Notes under the pieces: generated by a model
Databases searched by the model: none
Told to the model about the DNA's origin: nothing
The model's input: only the letters and a program-made list of their open reading frames with translations
Translations under genes and position numbers: made by a program
Shown: positions 21,189 to 30,576 of the stretch, in pieces
Layout: each line of letters begins with the position of its first letter
How positions within the stretch are numbered: position 1 is the first letter of the stretch
Origin: Nocardia brasiliensis NBRC 14402
GTDB lineage: Bacteria; Actinomycetota; Actinomycetes; Mycobacteriales; Mycobacteriaceae
Assembly (NCBI RefSeq): GCF_000308475.2
Contig: NZ_BAFT02000016.1
Location: 186,001-250,000 of the forward strand
Reading direction: 5' to 3'
DNA: 64,000 nucleotides

Positions 21189-21365
21189 CTACTGCTCGCC
21201 ACCCCAGATAAGGGCCTGGGCCGCGATCACGTCGGCGCCGTTGAAGGTCACCGCGGGTGAGCCGTGCAGGTGGTAGCCCTGGTCGAGCAGGGCGCTGATC
21301 CGTTCGCAGAACGTCGCGTCGTCGACGCCGGTGATCAATCGGTAGCGCAGGGGTTGATCGGTCAT
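21189..21365 (-). CDS. DUF1737 microprotein
   Basis: 58 residues. The sequence starts MTDQPLRYRLITG, continues DDATFCERISALLDQGYHLHG and ends with FNGADVIAAQALIWGG. This matches the DUF1737 pattern of Y-x-(L/V)-(I/V)-TG, a long helix, GSPA and NG..VIAAQA. The function is unknown. It lies 118 bp upstream of the RamB-like gene on the same strand, so it may share its transcript. ATG 21365 begins the domain; it is a complete single-domain protein. Confidence 0.8.
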   Translation of the reverse strand: MTDQPLRYRLITGVDDATFCERISALLDQGYHLHGSPAVTFNGADVIAAQALIWGGEQ

Positions 21366-21525
21366 CCGGTCAGCCTAGGCGGTGCCACGGACAAGTCGAT
21401 ATCCGTGTGCGACACCGAGACTGGGGTCCGGCCAGTGGGCGCCGGGGTTCCGAACCGAGCATTTGCTTGGTTGAATCGGAGGGTGCGCGACGCGTGCCGT
21501 CTCCGAACGAAAGTGAGCAAAGTCG

Positions 21526-21897
21526 ATGCCGAGCCCCGATGAACTCGTCCGTGCCATGTGCCGTAGCTGGTCGGACCCCGATCCGGACCGCATCGCGTCC
21601 TTCTTCGCCGAAGACGCCGTCTACCACAACATTCCGATGGAGCCGGTGGTCGGCCGGGCCGCGATCCGCGACTTCCTCGCCGGATTCCTGACCACTTTCC
21701 AGGGCGTCGATTTCGACATCCACCATCAGGTCGCGGCGGGCAATCTGGTCATGAACGAGCGCACCGACACCCTGCGCACCGCCGACCGAGCGATTCCACT
21801 CCCGGTGACCGGCGTCTTCGAAGTAGCCGACGGCGCGATCACCGCCTGGCGCGACTATTTCGACATGGGTGCCATCAACAAGGCTTTCGACCTCTGA
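21526..21897 (+). CDS. Limonene-1,2-epoxide hydrolase-like protein
   Basis: 123 residues, NTF2 fold. The catalytic set known for limonene-epoxide hydrolase is visible: VYHNIP (Tyr and Asn), NERTDTL (Arg-x-Asp) and WRDYFDMG (second Asp). An epoxide hydrolase role on a small terpenoid or xenobiotic is therefore plausible. An AAGTGAG ribosome site precedes the ATG. It is followed by a strong terminator and convergent metE. Confidence 0.85.
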   Translation: MPSPDELVRAMCRSWSDPDPDRIASFFAEDAVYHNIPMEPVVGRAAIRDFLAGFLTTFQGVDFDIHHQVAAGNLVMNERTDTLRTADRAIPLPVTGVFEVADGAITAWRDYFDMGAINKAFDL

Positions 21898-21914
21898 CCG
21901 GCGAGCAGCCCCGG

Positions 21915-21958
21915 GCGCAGCGCCTCCTCCCTGAACAGGGAGGAGGCGCTGCGCTTTT
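21915..21958 (+). terminator. Intrinsic terminator between epoxide hydrolase gene and metE
   Basis: A perfect 18-bp stem (GCGCAGCGCCTCCTCCCT at 21915-21932, complement 21937-21954) with a GAAC tetraloop is followed by TTTT. It lies 18 bp after the plus-strand stop and 20 bp beyond the metE stop, so it likely serves both genes. Confidence 0.9.
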
Positions 21959-21977
21959 CAGTGTGTGATCGCGGTGC

Positions 21978-24245
21978 TCAGCGCACGGCGGCCGCGGCGG
22001 CGACCATGTTGCGCAGTGACGCCGCCACCTCGGCCTGGCCGCGGGTCTTCAATCCGCAATCCGGGTTGACCCAGAGCCGTTCGGCGGGAACAGCTTTCAG
22101 CGCGGCCCGCAACGAGGTGGTGATCTCCTCGACACTGGGCACCCGCGGCGAGTGGATGTCGTAGACACCCGGGCCCACCCCGAGATCGAAGCCCGCCGCG
22201 TTGAGATCGTCGAGCACCTCCATCCGGGAGCGTGCCGCCTCGATCGAGGTCACGTCGGCGTCCAGTCCGGCGATCGCGTCGATCACCTCGCCGAACTCCG
22301 AATAGCACAGGTGCGTGTGCACCTGGGTGGCGTCGGAGACGCCCGAGGTCGCCAGCCGGAACGACTGCACCGACCAGTCGAGGTAGGCCTGCTGATCCGT
22401 TTCGCGCAACGGCAGCAGTTCGCGCAGGGCGGGCTCGTCGACCTGGATGATCCGGATGCCCGCACTCTGCAGGTCCACCGTCTCGTCCCGGATGGCCAGC
22501 GCCACCTGACGCGCCGAATCCCCGAGCGGCTGGTCGTCACGGACGAACGACCAGGCCAGGATGGTCACCGGACCGGTGAGCATGCCCTTGACCGGCTTGT
22601 CGGTGAGCGATTGCGCGTAGCTGATCCAGTCGACGGTCATCGGCGTGCGGCGCGCCACATCGCCGAACAGGATCGGCGGCCGCACGCAGCGGGTGCCGTA
22701 GGACTGCACCCAGCCCAGCTCGGTGGCCGCGAAGCCGTCGAGCTGTTCGGCGAAGTACTGCACCATGTCGTTGCGCTCCGGCTCGCCGTGCACCAGCACG
22801 TCCAGGCCCAGCTGTTCTTGCAGCGCAATGACATCGGCGACTTCGGCCCGCATCCGGCGGACGTACTCGTCCTGGTCGATCTCGCCCTTGCGCAGCTCGG
22901 CCCGGGCCACCCGGATCGCCGAGGTCTGCGGGTAGGAGCCGATCGTGGTGGTCGGCAGCGGCGGCAACTGCAGCCGATCCTGTTGCAGCACACGGCGTTC
23001 CTCGGCGGGCGCGCGGGTGACGGCGTCCGGGCCGAGCGCGGCCAGCCGGGCCCGGACCTGTGCGTCGTTCAGTCGCGGGTCGGCGTGCCGCGAGGCCAGT
23101 GCCGCGCGGGTGTCGGCCAGTTCGGCGCTGATCGCCTCCGGGCCCTGGGTCAAGCCGGTCGCGAGCAGCCGCACCTCGGCGACTTTCTCGGTGCCGAACG
23201 CCAGCCACGACCGCAGCGCGTCGTCCAGTCCGGTCTCGACGGCCAGCGTGTAGGGCACGTGCAGCAGCGAGCTCGACGTCGAAACCGCCACCGACCCAGC
23301 CGAGCCCAGCAGGGTGCCCAGGGTGGCCAGCGACTTGTCGAGGTCCGCGCGCCACACGTTGCGCCCGTCCACCACGCCCGCGACGAGCAGCTTGCTCGCG
23401 AGCGCGGGTACCGCCGCGACGTCGGAAACGTCGGTGCCGGAGGTGAAGTCGAGCGCGATGCCCTCGACGTCGGTGCTCGCGAGCGCGGTCAGCGCGGCGT
23501 CGGGATGACCGAAGTAGGTCGCCACCAGGATGGCGGGACGTTGCGCGGTCGCGGTGAGTTCGGCGTAAGTGCTACGCACCAGCTCGATTTCGGCCGCGGT
23601 GAGATCGGTGACCAGGATCGGCTCATCGAGCTGCACCCAGCCCAGGCCGGCCGCGGCGAGCTGTGCGAGCAGGTCGCGATAGAGCGGCACGAGTTCGGCG
23701 AGCCGGTCCAGCGCCGCGCCGCCGGTGGCCTTGGCCAGCTTCAGGAAGGTGACCGGACCGATCACCACCGGCCGGGCCGCGACGCCCAGGTCCAGTGCCT
23801 CGCGCACTTCGGCCAGCAGCTTCTCCGGGTGCAGCGAGAACACGGTGTCCGCGCCGATTTCCGGCACCAGGTAGTGGTAGTTGGTGTCGAACCACTTGGT
23901 CATCTCCAGGGGTTCGATGGTTTCGTTGCCGCGCGCGGCCGCGAAGTACCGATCCAGCGGGTCGGCGATGCCGGCGACCCGCGGCGGCAGCGCGCCGAGC
24001 AGTACGGCCGTGTCGAGCACCTGGTCGTAATACGAGAAGGTGCCGACGGGGATCGAATCCAGGCCTGCCGCTTGGAGTTCGGCGAGCTGGGCGTGCCGCA
24101 GCTCGCGCGCGACGGCGTGCAGCCGATCGGCGTCGATCTTGCCTGCCCAGTAGGACTCGGTGGCCCGCTTGAGTTCACGTCGCGGTCCCACCCGTGGTAG
24201 CCCGAGAACCGTTGCGGTGAACGGTGTCTGATGTACAACAGTCAC
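21978..24245 (-). CDS. metE: Cobalamin-independent methionine synthase
   Basis: 755 residues, standard for MetE. It transfers a methyl group from methyltetrahydrofolate-glutamate to homocysteine without B12. The two TIM-barrel halves are present: the N-terminal half begins [13 protein letters not shown], the C-terminal half [14 protein letters not shown]. Zinc ligands lie in [29 protein letters not shown] and [13 protein letters not shown] 24245 is set by GGAGAG 6 nt upstream. A cobalamin riboswitch in the leader implies repression when B12 is available, so a B12-dependent MetH is expected elsewhere. Confidence 0.97.
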   Translation of the reverse strand: MTVVHQTPFTATVLGLPRVGPRRELKRATESYWAGKIDADRLHAVARELRHAQLAELQAAGLDSIPVGTFSYYDQVLDTAVLLGALPPRVAGIADPLDRYFAAARGNETIEPLEMTKWFDTNYHYLVPEIGADTVFSLHPEKLLAEVREALDLGVAARPVVIGPVTFLKLAKATGGAALDRLAELVPLYRDLLAQLAAAGLGWVQLDEPILVTDLTAAEIELVRSTYAELTATAQRPAILVATYFGHPDAALTALASTDVEGIALDFTSGTDVSDVAAVPALASKLLVAGVVDGRNVWRADLDKSLATLGTLLGSAGSVAVSTSSSLLHVPYTLAVETGLDDALRSWLAFGTEKVAEVRLLATGLTQGPEAISAELADTRAALASRHADPRLNDAQVRARLAALGPDAVTRAPAEERRVLQQDRLQLPPLPTTTIGSYPQTSAIRVARAELRKGEIDQDEYVRRMRAEVADVIALQEQLGLDVLVHGEPERNDMVQYFAEQLDGFAATELGWVQSYGTRCVRPPILFGDVARRTPMTVDWISYAQSLTDKPVKGMLTGPVTILAWSFVRDDQPLGDSARQVALAIRDETVDLQSAGIRIIQVDEPALRELLPLRETDQQAYLDWSVQSFRLATSGVSDATQVHTHLCYSEFGEVIDAIAGLDADVTSIEAARSRMEVLDDLNAAGFDLGVGPGVYDIHSPRVPSVEEITTSLRAALKAVPAERLWVNPDCGLKTRGQAEVAASLRNMVAAAAAVR

Positions 24246-24411
24246 GATGTCTCTCCAGTGCTGAGTCGTGGACCATCGCCATACGGGCGGCGCGGCCACC
24301 GGCTGACGAGCCGGCGAACCACGAAGGGAGCCCGACACTTCAGCACTGGTGCAACCGCACGCCCAAATCCACGAGGCGGTGGTCGCCGGATACGGCGTAC
24401 CCGGCACGGCT

Positions 24412-24640
24412 GGCAGGTCTTCGGACTCACAGGCACCGGCCGTTGTCGGCCGACCTACTAACCGTCGCTTCCCGGGTTGGGGTACCCAGTGCTGGTGACG
24501 GCATTCGTTCCTGTTTACCGCTGCGGGACAGTCCCGGATTCCCACCGGGTTCCCTCTCGCCCGACCGCCCGTTCGCGGGTGGCCGAACTCGGCTCCGTGC
24601 GCGTCGGCGGGGCTCCATCTCGCGCGCATCGGTGAACCAG
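24412..24640 (-). ncRNA. Cobalamin (adenosylcobalamin) riboswitch upstream of metE
   Basis: Read on the minus strand, the conserved core appears in order. An AGGGAACCCGGTGGGAATCC block is followed by GGGACTGTCCCGCAGCGGTAA, and then GGGAAGCGACGG. The 3' B12 box TGAGTCCGAAGACCTGCC ends at about 24412. The 5' boundary is approximate. About 165 nt of expression platform separates it from the metE start. Binding of cobalamin would switch metE off. A SAM-type riboswitch was considered and does not fit. Confidence 0.93.
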
Positions 24641-24996
24641 CTGCACGTACCAGCATAGGCGGGCCGCCCGCGGTGGTGTGCGCGGGCGCGTCACCAGGGA
24701 GTACCGACAACGGACTGCCGGAGACCCGGCTGCGGACGGTGTTGTCGCCGATCGTGCGGGTGCCGTTCACCCGGGTCCTGGTCGCCGAAGAACGCGGGCT
24801 GAGGGTCGGTCTCGCTGTCGGTCAGTGCCGCGTGGGTTGCGGCACCGGAACCCCTATCGGGCATAGTTCGAAGCGAGCCGAGTCTGTGACGGCGCGGTGA
24901 ACGCAACTTCGCAGCGTTGCCGGGTGCCGTTGTGAAGATCCCTGCGAAGGCCGCATCAGTGTCTGTGAGATGCGCTCAGCCGGGTACCTTAGGCCA
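24641..24996 (+). other. Divergent intergenic region metE riboswitch / pyc
   Basis: About 356 bp without a convincing gene; a 75-codon open frame at 24673-24900 has no homology signature or ribosome site. It must contain the metE promoter (minus) and the pyc promoter (plus). An imperfect inverted repeat with GCAAC and GTTGC arms lies near 24903-24920. Confidence 0.5.
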
Positions 24997-27900
24997 ATGT
25001 TCACGAAAGTCTTGGTCGCCAACCGCGGCGAGATCGCCATCAGGGCCTTCCGTGCGGCCTACGAACTCGGCGTGGGGACGGTAGCCGTCTTCCCGTACGA
25101 GGACCGCAACTCGGTCCATCGGATGAAGGCGGCCGAGTCCTACCAGATCGGTGAGCAAGGGCACCCGGTCCGGGCCTATCTCTCGATCGACGCGATCATC
25201 GACGCGGCGAAGTCGGCGGGCGCCGACGCGGTGTACCCCGGCTACGGCTTCCTGTCCGAGAATCCGGACCTCGCGGCGGCGTGCGCGCGCGAGGGCATCA
25301 CCTTCATCGGCCCCTCTGCCGAGGTGCTCGAGCTCGCGGGCAACAAGGCGCGCGCCATCGCCGCCGCCAAGGCCGCGGGCCTGCCGGTGCTGCGTTCCAG
25401 CGCGCCGAGTGCGGACGTGGACGAACTGCTCGCGGCCGCGCAGGAGCTGGAGTACCCGATCTTCGTCAAGGCGGTCGCCGGTGGCGGCGGGCGGGGCATG
25501 CGCCGGGTCGCCGAGCCCGCGCTGCTGCGCGAGTCGATCGAGGCGGCCTCGCGCGAGGCCGAATCGGCCTTCGGCGACCCGACGGTGTTCCTCGAGCAGG
25601 CGGTGGTGAACCCCCGCCACATCGAGGTACAGATCCTGGCCGACCAGCACGGCAACGTGATGCACCTGTTCGAGCGCGACTGTTCGGTGCAGCGCAGGCA
25701 CCAGAAGGTGATCGAACTCGCGCCGGCCCCGAACCTGGATCCCGCACTGCGCGACCGCATCTGCGCCGACGCGGTGGCCTTCGCGAAGGAGATCGGCTAC
25801 AGCTGCGCGGGCACCGTCGAGTTCCTGCTCGACGAGCGAGGCAATCACGTCTTCATCGAGATGAACCCCCGCATCCAGGTCGAGCACACGGTCACCGAGG
25901 AGATCACCGACGTCGACCTGGTGCAGTCGCAGCTGCGCATCGCGGCGGGCGAGACACTCGCGGATCTCGGCCTGAGCCAGGACAAGGTCACCATCCGCGG
26001 CGCGGCGCTGCAGTGCCGGATCACCACCGAGGACCCGGCCAACGGCTTCCGCCCGGACACCGGCCGCATCACCGCGTACCGCACGCCGGGCGGCGCGGGC
26101 ATCCGGCTCGACGGCGGCGCCAACCTCGGCGCGGAGATCGGCGCCTACTTCGACTCGATGCTGGTGAAGCTCACCTGCCGCGGTCGCGACTTCCCGGCCG
26201 CGGTCGCGCGGGCCGGGCGGGCGCTGGCCGAGTTCCGCATCCGCGGCGTCACCACCAACATTCCGTTCCTGCAGGCGGTGCTCGACGATCCGGACTTCAA
26301 GGCGGGCCGGGTCACCACCTCGTTCATCGATGAGCGGCCGCAACTGCTGACGCTGCGCGGCTCGGCCGACCGCGGCACCAAGATTCTCAACTATCTGGCC
26401 GATATCACCGTGAACAAGCCGCACGGTGAACGGCCGACGACGGTCTACCCGCACGACAAACTGCCCGCCATCGACCTGTCCGTGCCCCCGCCGGACGGCT
26501 CGCGGCAGCGGCTGTTGCGTTTGGGCCCTGAGGGTTTCGCGCGGGATCTGCGCGCGCAGGCGGCCGTCGGCGTCACCGACACGACCTTCCGGGACGCGCA
26601 TCAGTCCCTGCTCGCCACCCGGGTGCGCACCAACGGTCTGCTCGGCGTCGCCGGGCATGTCGCGCGGTTGACGCCGGAGCTGCTGTCCATCGAGGCGTGG
26701 GGCGGCGCGACTTACGATGTGGCGCTGCGGTTCCTGTACGAGGACCCGTGGGAACGCCTGGCCCTGCTGCGCGAAGCGGTGCCCAATATCTGTCTGCAGA
26801 TGCTGTTGCGCGGGCGCAACACGGTCGGCTACACGCCCTACCCGGAGCAGGTGACCCGCTCGTTCGTCGCCGAGGCGACCGCGACCGGCATCGACATCTT
26901 CCGCATCTTCGACGCGCTCAACAACGTCGACCAGATGCGCCCGGCGATCGACGCGGTGCGCGAAACCGGCACGGCCATAGCCGAAGTCGCGCTGAGCTAC
27001 ACCGGTGATCTGTCCAACCCGGACGAAACCCTGTACACCCTGGACTATTACCTGAAACTGGCCGAGCAGATCGTGGACGCGGGCGCGCACGTGCTGGCGA
27101 TCAAGGATATGGCCGGACTGCTGCGCGCTCCCGCCGCGGCGACTCTGGTCAAGGCCCTGCGGAGCAACTTCGATCTGCCGGTGCACGTGCACACACACGA
27201 CACTCCCGGCGGTCAGCTGGCCACGTACCTCGCCGCCTGGCAGGCCGGCGCCGACGCGGTCGACGGCGCCAGCGCCGCGATGGCCGGAACCACCAGTCAG
27301 CCCGCACTTTCCGCGATCGTCGCGGCCGCGGCGCACAGCGAACGCGACACCGGGCTGAACCTGCAGAACGTGTGCGATCTCGAGCCGTACTGGGAGGCGC
27401 TGCGAAAGGTGTACGCGCCGTTCGAATCCGGGCTGCCGGCCCCGACCGGCCGGGTGTACACCCACGAGATCCCCGGGGGTCAGCTGTCGAACCTGCGTCA
27501 GCAGGCCATCGCGCTCGGCCTCGGCGACCGGTTCGAAGAGGTGGAAGCCAAATACGCGGCGGCCGACCGGCTGCTGGGCCGCTTGGTGAAGGTGACGCCG
27601 TCGTCGAAGGTAGTCGGCGACCTGGCCCTGTCCCTGGTCGGCACCGGCGTGGACATCGAAGATTTCGCCGCCGACCCCGGTCGCTTCGACATCCCCGATT
27701 CCGTGATCGGTTTCCTGCGTGGCGAACTCGGCACCCCGGCGGGTGGCTGGCCGGAACCGTTCCGCAGCCGCGCGCTGGCAGGCCGCGGCCCGGCCAAGCC
27801 CGAAACCCCGCTCACCGCGGCGGACGAGGCCGGACTGGCGGGCAGCTCCGAGGAGCGCCGGGCCACCCTCAACCGGCTGCTGTTCCCCGCGCCCACCGCC

Positions 27901-28401
27901 GAATTCCTCGCACACCGGGAGAAGTACGGCGACACCATGGGGCTCTCGGCGAACCAGTTCTTCTACGGTCTGCGCCACGGTGAGGAACACCGCGTGCAGC
28001 TGGAGAAGGGCGTCACGCTGCTGATCGGCCTCGAAGCCATCTCCGAACCCGACGAGCGCGGCATGCGCACGGTCATGTGCATCCTCAACGGGCAGCTGCG
28101 CCCGGTCGCGGTCCGGGACCGGTCCATCGCCAGCGAGATCCCGGCCGCGGAGAAGGCGGACAAGGGCAACGCGAGCCACATCGCCGCCCCGTTCGCCGGC
28201 GTCGTGACATTGGCTGTGTCCGAAGGTGATTCGATCGCGGCCGGCGACACCATCGGCACCATCGAGGCAATGAAGATGGAGGCGGCGATCACCGCGCCGC
28301 GCGCGGGCACCGTCGGCCGGGTCGCGATCGGCCAGGTGCAGCAGGTCGAGGGTGGCGATCTGCTGATCGAGCTGGCGTTGCGCGAGTCCGCGGCCGAATG
28401 A
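24997..28401 (+). CDS. pyc: Pyruvate carboxylase
   Basis: 1134 residues, the full single-chain form. It carboxylates pyruvate to oxaloacetate, an anaplerotic step. Domain order: biotin carboxylase (about 1-450; KVLVANRGEIAIRAF, MNPRIQVEHTVTEEI), carboxyltransferase TIM barrel (about 525-800; DTTFRDAHQSLLATR), tetramerisation region, and a C-terminal biotin carrier with EAMKMEA lysine. ATG 24997 fits homologues; an ATG at 24970 is possible. The stop overlaps rsmD by 4 nt (ATGA). Confidence 0.98.
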   Translation: MFTKVLVANRGEIAIRAFRAAYELGVGTVAVFPYEDRNSVHRMKAAESYQIGEQGHPVRAYLSIDAIIDAAKSAGADAVYPGYGFLSENPDLAAACAREGITFIGPSAEVLELAGNKARAIAAAKAAGLPVLRSSAPSADVDELLAAAQELEYPIFVKAVAGGGGRGMRRVAEPALLRESIEAASREAESAFGDPTVFLEQAVVNPRHIEVQILADQHGNVMHLFERDCSVQRRHQKVIELAPAPNLDPALRDRICADAVAFAKEIGYSCAGTVEFLLDERGNHVFIEMNPRIQVEHTVTEEITDVDLVQSQLRIAAGETLADLGLSQDKVTIRGAALQCRITTEDPANGFRPDTGRITAYRTPGGAGIRLDGGANLGAEIGAYFDSMLVKLTCRGRDFPAAVARAGRALAEFRIRGVTTNIPFLQAVLDDPDFKAGRVTTSFIDERPQLLTLRGSADRGTKILNYLADITVNKPHGERPTTVYPHDKLPAIDLSVPPPDGSRQRLLRLGPEGFARDLRAQAAVGVTDTTFRDAHQSLLATRVRTNGLLGVAGHVARLTPELLSIEAWGGATYDVALRFLYEDPWERLALLREAVPNICLQMLLRGRNTVGYTPYPEQVTRSFVAEATATGIDIFRIFDALNNVDQMRPAIDAVRETGTAIAEVALSYTGDLSNPDETLYTLDYYLKLAEQIVDAGAHVLAIKDMAGLLRAPAAATLVKALRSNFDLPVHVHTHDTPGGQLATYLAAWQAGADAVDGASAAMAGTTSQPALSAIVAAAAHSERDTGLNLQNVCDLEPYWEALRKVYAPFESGLPAPTGRVYTHEIPGGQLSNLRQQAIALGLGDRFEEVEAKYAAADRLLGRLVKVTPSSKVVGDLALSLVGTGVDIEDFAADPGRFDIPDSVIGFLRGELGTPAGGWPEPFRSRALAGRGPAKPETPLTAADEAGLAGSSEERRATLNRLLFPAPTAEFLAHREKYGDTMGLSANQFFYGLRHGEEHRVQLEKGVTLLIGLEAISEPDERGMRTVMCILNGQLRPVAVRDRSIASEIPAAEKADKGNASHIAAPFAGVVTLAVSEGDSIAAGDTIGTIEAMKMEAAITAPRAGTVGRVAIGQVQQVEGGDLLIELALRESAAE

Positions 28402-28949
28402 CGCGGATCGTCGCCGGAACGGCGGGTGGGCGGCGCCTGCGGGTGCCGCCCGCCGGTACCCGCCCGACCTCTGATCGGGTGCGCGAGGCGCTGTTCAGCG
28501 CGCTCGACGCCCGGATCGACTTCGACGGTGCCCGAGTGCTCGACCTGTACGCGGGGTCGGGTGCGCTCGGGTTGGAGGCGCTCTCGCGCGGTGCCGCGCA
28601 CGCGTTGCTGGTCGAATCCGATCGCAAGGCCGCGGCGATCGTGCGCGGCAATATCGCCGACCTCGGGCTGCCCGGGGCGGAGCTACGTCTCGGCACGGTC
28701 TCGTCGGTGCTGGCGCTGGGCGGTGCGGGCGAATTCGACCTGGTGTTCTCCGATCCGCCGTATGCGGTCGAGACCGACGCGGTGCTCGCGGATCTGCGCG
28801 CGCTGACCCGAGGCTGGCTGCGCCCGGACGCCTTGGTGGTGGTGGAGCGATCCATCCGGTCACCGGAGATCGTCTGGCCCGCAGGGTATTCCGCGCTGAA
28901 GCCGCGCAAATACGGGGAAACGCGGATCGAGCTGGCGACGTTCGAATAG
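28398..28949 (+). CDS. rsmD: 16S rRNA (guanine(966)-N(2))-methyltransferase
   Basis: 183 residues. RsmD methylates G966 of 16S rRNA during 30S assembly. The SAM-binding motif is VLDLYAGSGALGLEALSRG, the catalytic motif is FSDPPY, and TRIVAGTAGGRRL is the typical N-terminus. It is translationally coupled to pyc and followed by coaD, the same order as in mycobacteria. Confidence 0.96.
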   Translation: MTRIVAGTAGGRRLRVPPAGTRPTSDRVREALFSALDARIDFDGARVLDLYAGSGALGLEALSRGAAHALLVESDRKAAAIVRGNIADLGLPGAELRLGTVSSVLALGGAGEFDLVFSDPPYAVETDAVLADLRALTRGWLRPDALVVVERSIRSPEIVWPAGYSALKPRKYGETRIELATFE

Positions 28950-29011
28950 TCCCGGTGTGGCCTGGCGCACCCACTGTGGTGTGGGGCGGGTCGACACGAT
29001 AGCGTCTGACC

Positions 29012-29497
29012 ATGGCTGGAGCACTGTGCCCCGGGTCCTTCGACCCCGTGACCAACGGACACATCGACGTCTTCACCCGGGCCGCGGCCCAGTTCGACGA
29101 GGTCGTTGTCACCGTCATGATCAACAAGAACAAGCAGGGCATGTTCAGCGTCGACGAGCGCATGGAGATGCTGCGCGAGTCGACCGCGCACCTGCCCAAC
29201 GTCCGGGTGGAGTCCTGGTACGGGCTGCTGGTCGATTTCGCCAAGGAGCAGAACGTCACCGCGATCGTGAAGGGCCTGCGCGACGCCACCGACTTCGGTT
29301 ACGAACTGCAAATGGCGCAGATGAACAAAAAGCTTTCCGGCGTAGAAACCTTCTTCATAGCCACCAACCCCGCCTTCGGCTACCTCTCCAGCTCCCTCGT
29401 CAAAGAAGTAGCAGCCTTCGGCGGCGACGTAGTAGACATGCTCCCCCCCTCAGTCCACAAACGCCTCCTAGCCCGCCTCGCCGACCGCAAAAGCTGA
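29012..29497 (+). CDS. coaD: Phosphopantetheine adenylyltransferase
   Basis: 161 residues. CoaD makes dephospho-CoA from 4'-phosphopantetheine and ATP. The nucleotidyltransferase motif [15 protein letters not shown] is intact, and the second motif [11 protein letters not shown] replaces the usual ISSTxxR with SSS, as in related actinobacteria. From about 29340 to the stop the codon choice changes abruptly (ATA, GTA, GCA, CTA, many C-ending), unlike the start of the gene. Confidence 0.96.
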   Translation: MAGALCPGSFDPVTNGHIDVFTRAAAQFDEVVVTVMINKNKQGMFSVDERMEMLRESTAHLPNVRVESWYGLLVDFAKEQNVTAIVKGLRDATDFGYELQMAQMNKKLSGVETFFIATNPAFGYLSSSLVKEVAAFGGDVVDMLPPSVHKRLLARLADRKS

Positions 29498-29553
29498 TCG
29501 AACCCGCCGCCTCCGTCGCACAAAGTCACCGCGCTGATACGGACAAAGATCGA

Positions 29554-30000
29554 ATGGGTTCGGATTCTGCTGGAGCCGAGTTCGTCATAATGGGGACGGA
29601 TTTCGAGCTCATCAGGCAGCTGACACGTCAAATGGGGGACGTGAACCGGGCGGCGATGGTCGGACATGGTTGGACTTGGGAGATCGATACGCTCTTGTAC
29701 GAGCTCGTGAAGTCGATTCCGCGAGAGGTGGCATCGACGGCTCGGGTCAGGATCGTTGCGGGGGATCGAACAGTCGACGAGGCCGAAGTGCCGGAGCGGG
29801 TGCTCAGGTTGGACGGCGAAGTTGTGCGGCATGTTCCTCGGCCTGTGTTCGAGCTGTGGCCGGCTCTTCTTGCCGCTACCTGGGAACTGTTGGGGCCCAA
29901 GGAGGCGCGTTATCGCACCGGCTACGACGCGGACGAGATCACGGCTGCCCTGGGTTCGGTGACGGAGGCGGTTCGCGAGGCCCTTCGTAACTCTGGATAG
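29554..30000 (+). CDS. Hypothetical protein, atypical composition
   Basis: 148 residues from the ATG at 29554, or 136 from 29590; no clear ribosome site for either. No family recognised. The product is soluble, with a helix LIRQLTRQMGDVNRAAMVGHGW and a mid-section with EVPERVLRLDGEVVRHVPRPVFELWPALL. Codon use is less GC-biased than in neighbours (many A/T third positions), suggesting acquisition. It sits after coaD and before a terminator. Confidence 0.6.
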   Translation: MGSDSAGAEFVIMGTDFELIRQLTRQMGDVNRAAMVGHGWTWEIDTLLYELVKSIPREVASTARVRIVAGDRTVDEAEVPERVLRLDGEVVRHVPRPVFELWPALLAATWELLGPKEARYRTGYDADEITAALGSVTEAVREALRNSG

Positions 30001-30039
30001 GAATCAGCCCCGGGTCGAGTTCGGCGCCGGGGCTGATTC
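30001..30039 (+). terminator. Stem-loop terminator between hypothetical gene and gtrA-like gene
   Basis: A perfect 12-bp stem (GAATCAGCCCCG at 30001-30012, complement 30028-30039) with a 15-nt loop begins right after the plus-strand stop and lies 18 bp from the minus-strand stop at 30058. No T run follows, as is usual in this lineage. It is probably bidirectional. Confidence 0.7.
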
Positions 30040-30057
30040 GTGGGCTGCGGTGATGGT

Positions 30058-30576
30058 TCAGAAGACCAGGCCGCGCAGGGCCAGGAAGCGCATGCCGCCT
30101 ACTGCTGCGGTGATGGCGAGGATGGCGGTGGCCTCGGCGGGGCCGCCGATGCTGGGGGCCCAGACGTCGAGGGCGGCCAGGCCCGCAGTGGTGATGGCGA
30201 GGCCGACGAGGGCCAAGCCGCCGCCTTCCCACTGGGCGGTGAACCAGCCGACGCGACCGCGGGCGTGGAAGGTGAGCTGGCGGTGCAGTTCGTTGGCGAT
30301 GACGGTGCTGACGATCGAGCCGACCACGTTGGCGATCAGCGGACCGATGCCGTGCATCGCGAAGAACAGCAGGACGTAGGCGATATTGCTGGAGCCGCCG
30401 ACCAGGGCGAAGCGGATGAGCTGGGCGAACGCGCGGTCGCCGCGCAGGTAGGTGATCAGCTGCTCGAATCGCGCCGCGACGGGTGCTGCGGGTAGCACCG
30501 GGTACGGGCCGACCCACGGCAGGAACAAGCTGGTCGCGTTTGCTCCCGCCGGTCGCTCCAGATCCAGAACTGTCAT
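30058..30576 (-). CDS. GtrA-family membrane protein
   Basis: 172 residues with four hydrophobic helices. The first is preceded by QLIRFALVGGSSNIAYVLLFF, the GtrA signature; NVVGSIVSTVIANELHRQLTF forms the second helix and loop. GtrA proteins are thought to move polyprenyl-linked sugars across the membrane for surface polysaccharides, and many act in arabinogalactan or teichoic acid pathways. No glycosyltransferase is adjacent. ATG 30576 fits. Confidence 0.88.
   Translation of the reverse strand: MTVLDLERPAGANATSLFLPWVGPYPVLPAAPVAARFEQLITYLRGDRAFAQLIRFALVGGSSNIAYVLLFFAMHGIGPLIANVVGSIVSTVIANELHRQLTFHARGRVGWFTAQWEGGGLALVGLAITTAGLAALDVWAPSIGGPAEATAILAITAAVGGMRFLALRGLVF

Noticed and set aside
24246..24640. 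SAM or S-adenosylhomocysteine riboswitch for metE
   Set aside because: The motifs match the cobalamin core (GGTGGGAATCC, CCCGC, B12 box) rather than SAM or SAH aptamers.
24673..24900. 75-codon plus-strand frame upstream of pyc
   Set aside because: No ribosome site, no known domain, and it covers the region that must hold two promoters.
24976..28179. 1067-codon minus-strand open frame opposite pyc
   Set aside because: Antisense to pyruvate carboxylase with no recognisable domain; third-position GC explains the missing stops.
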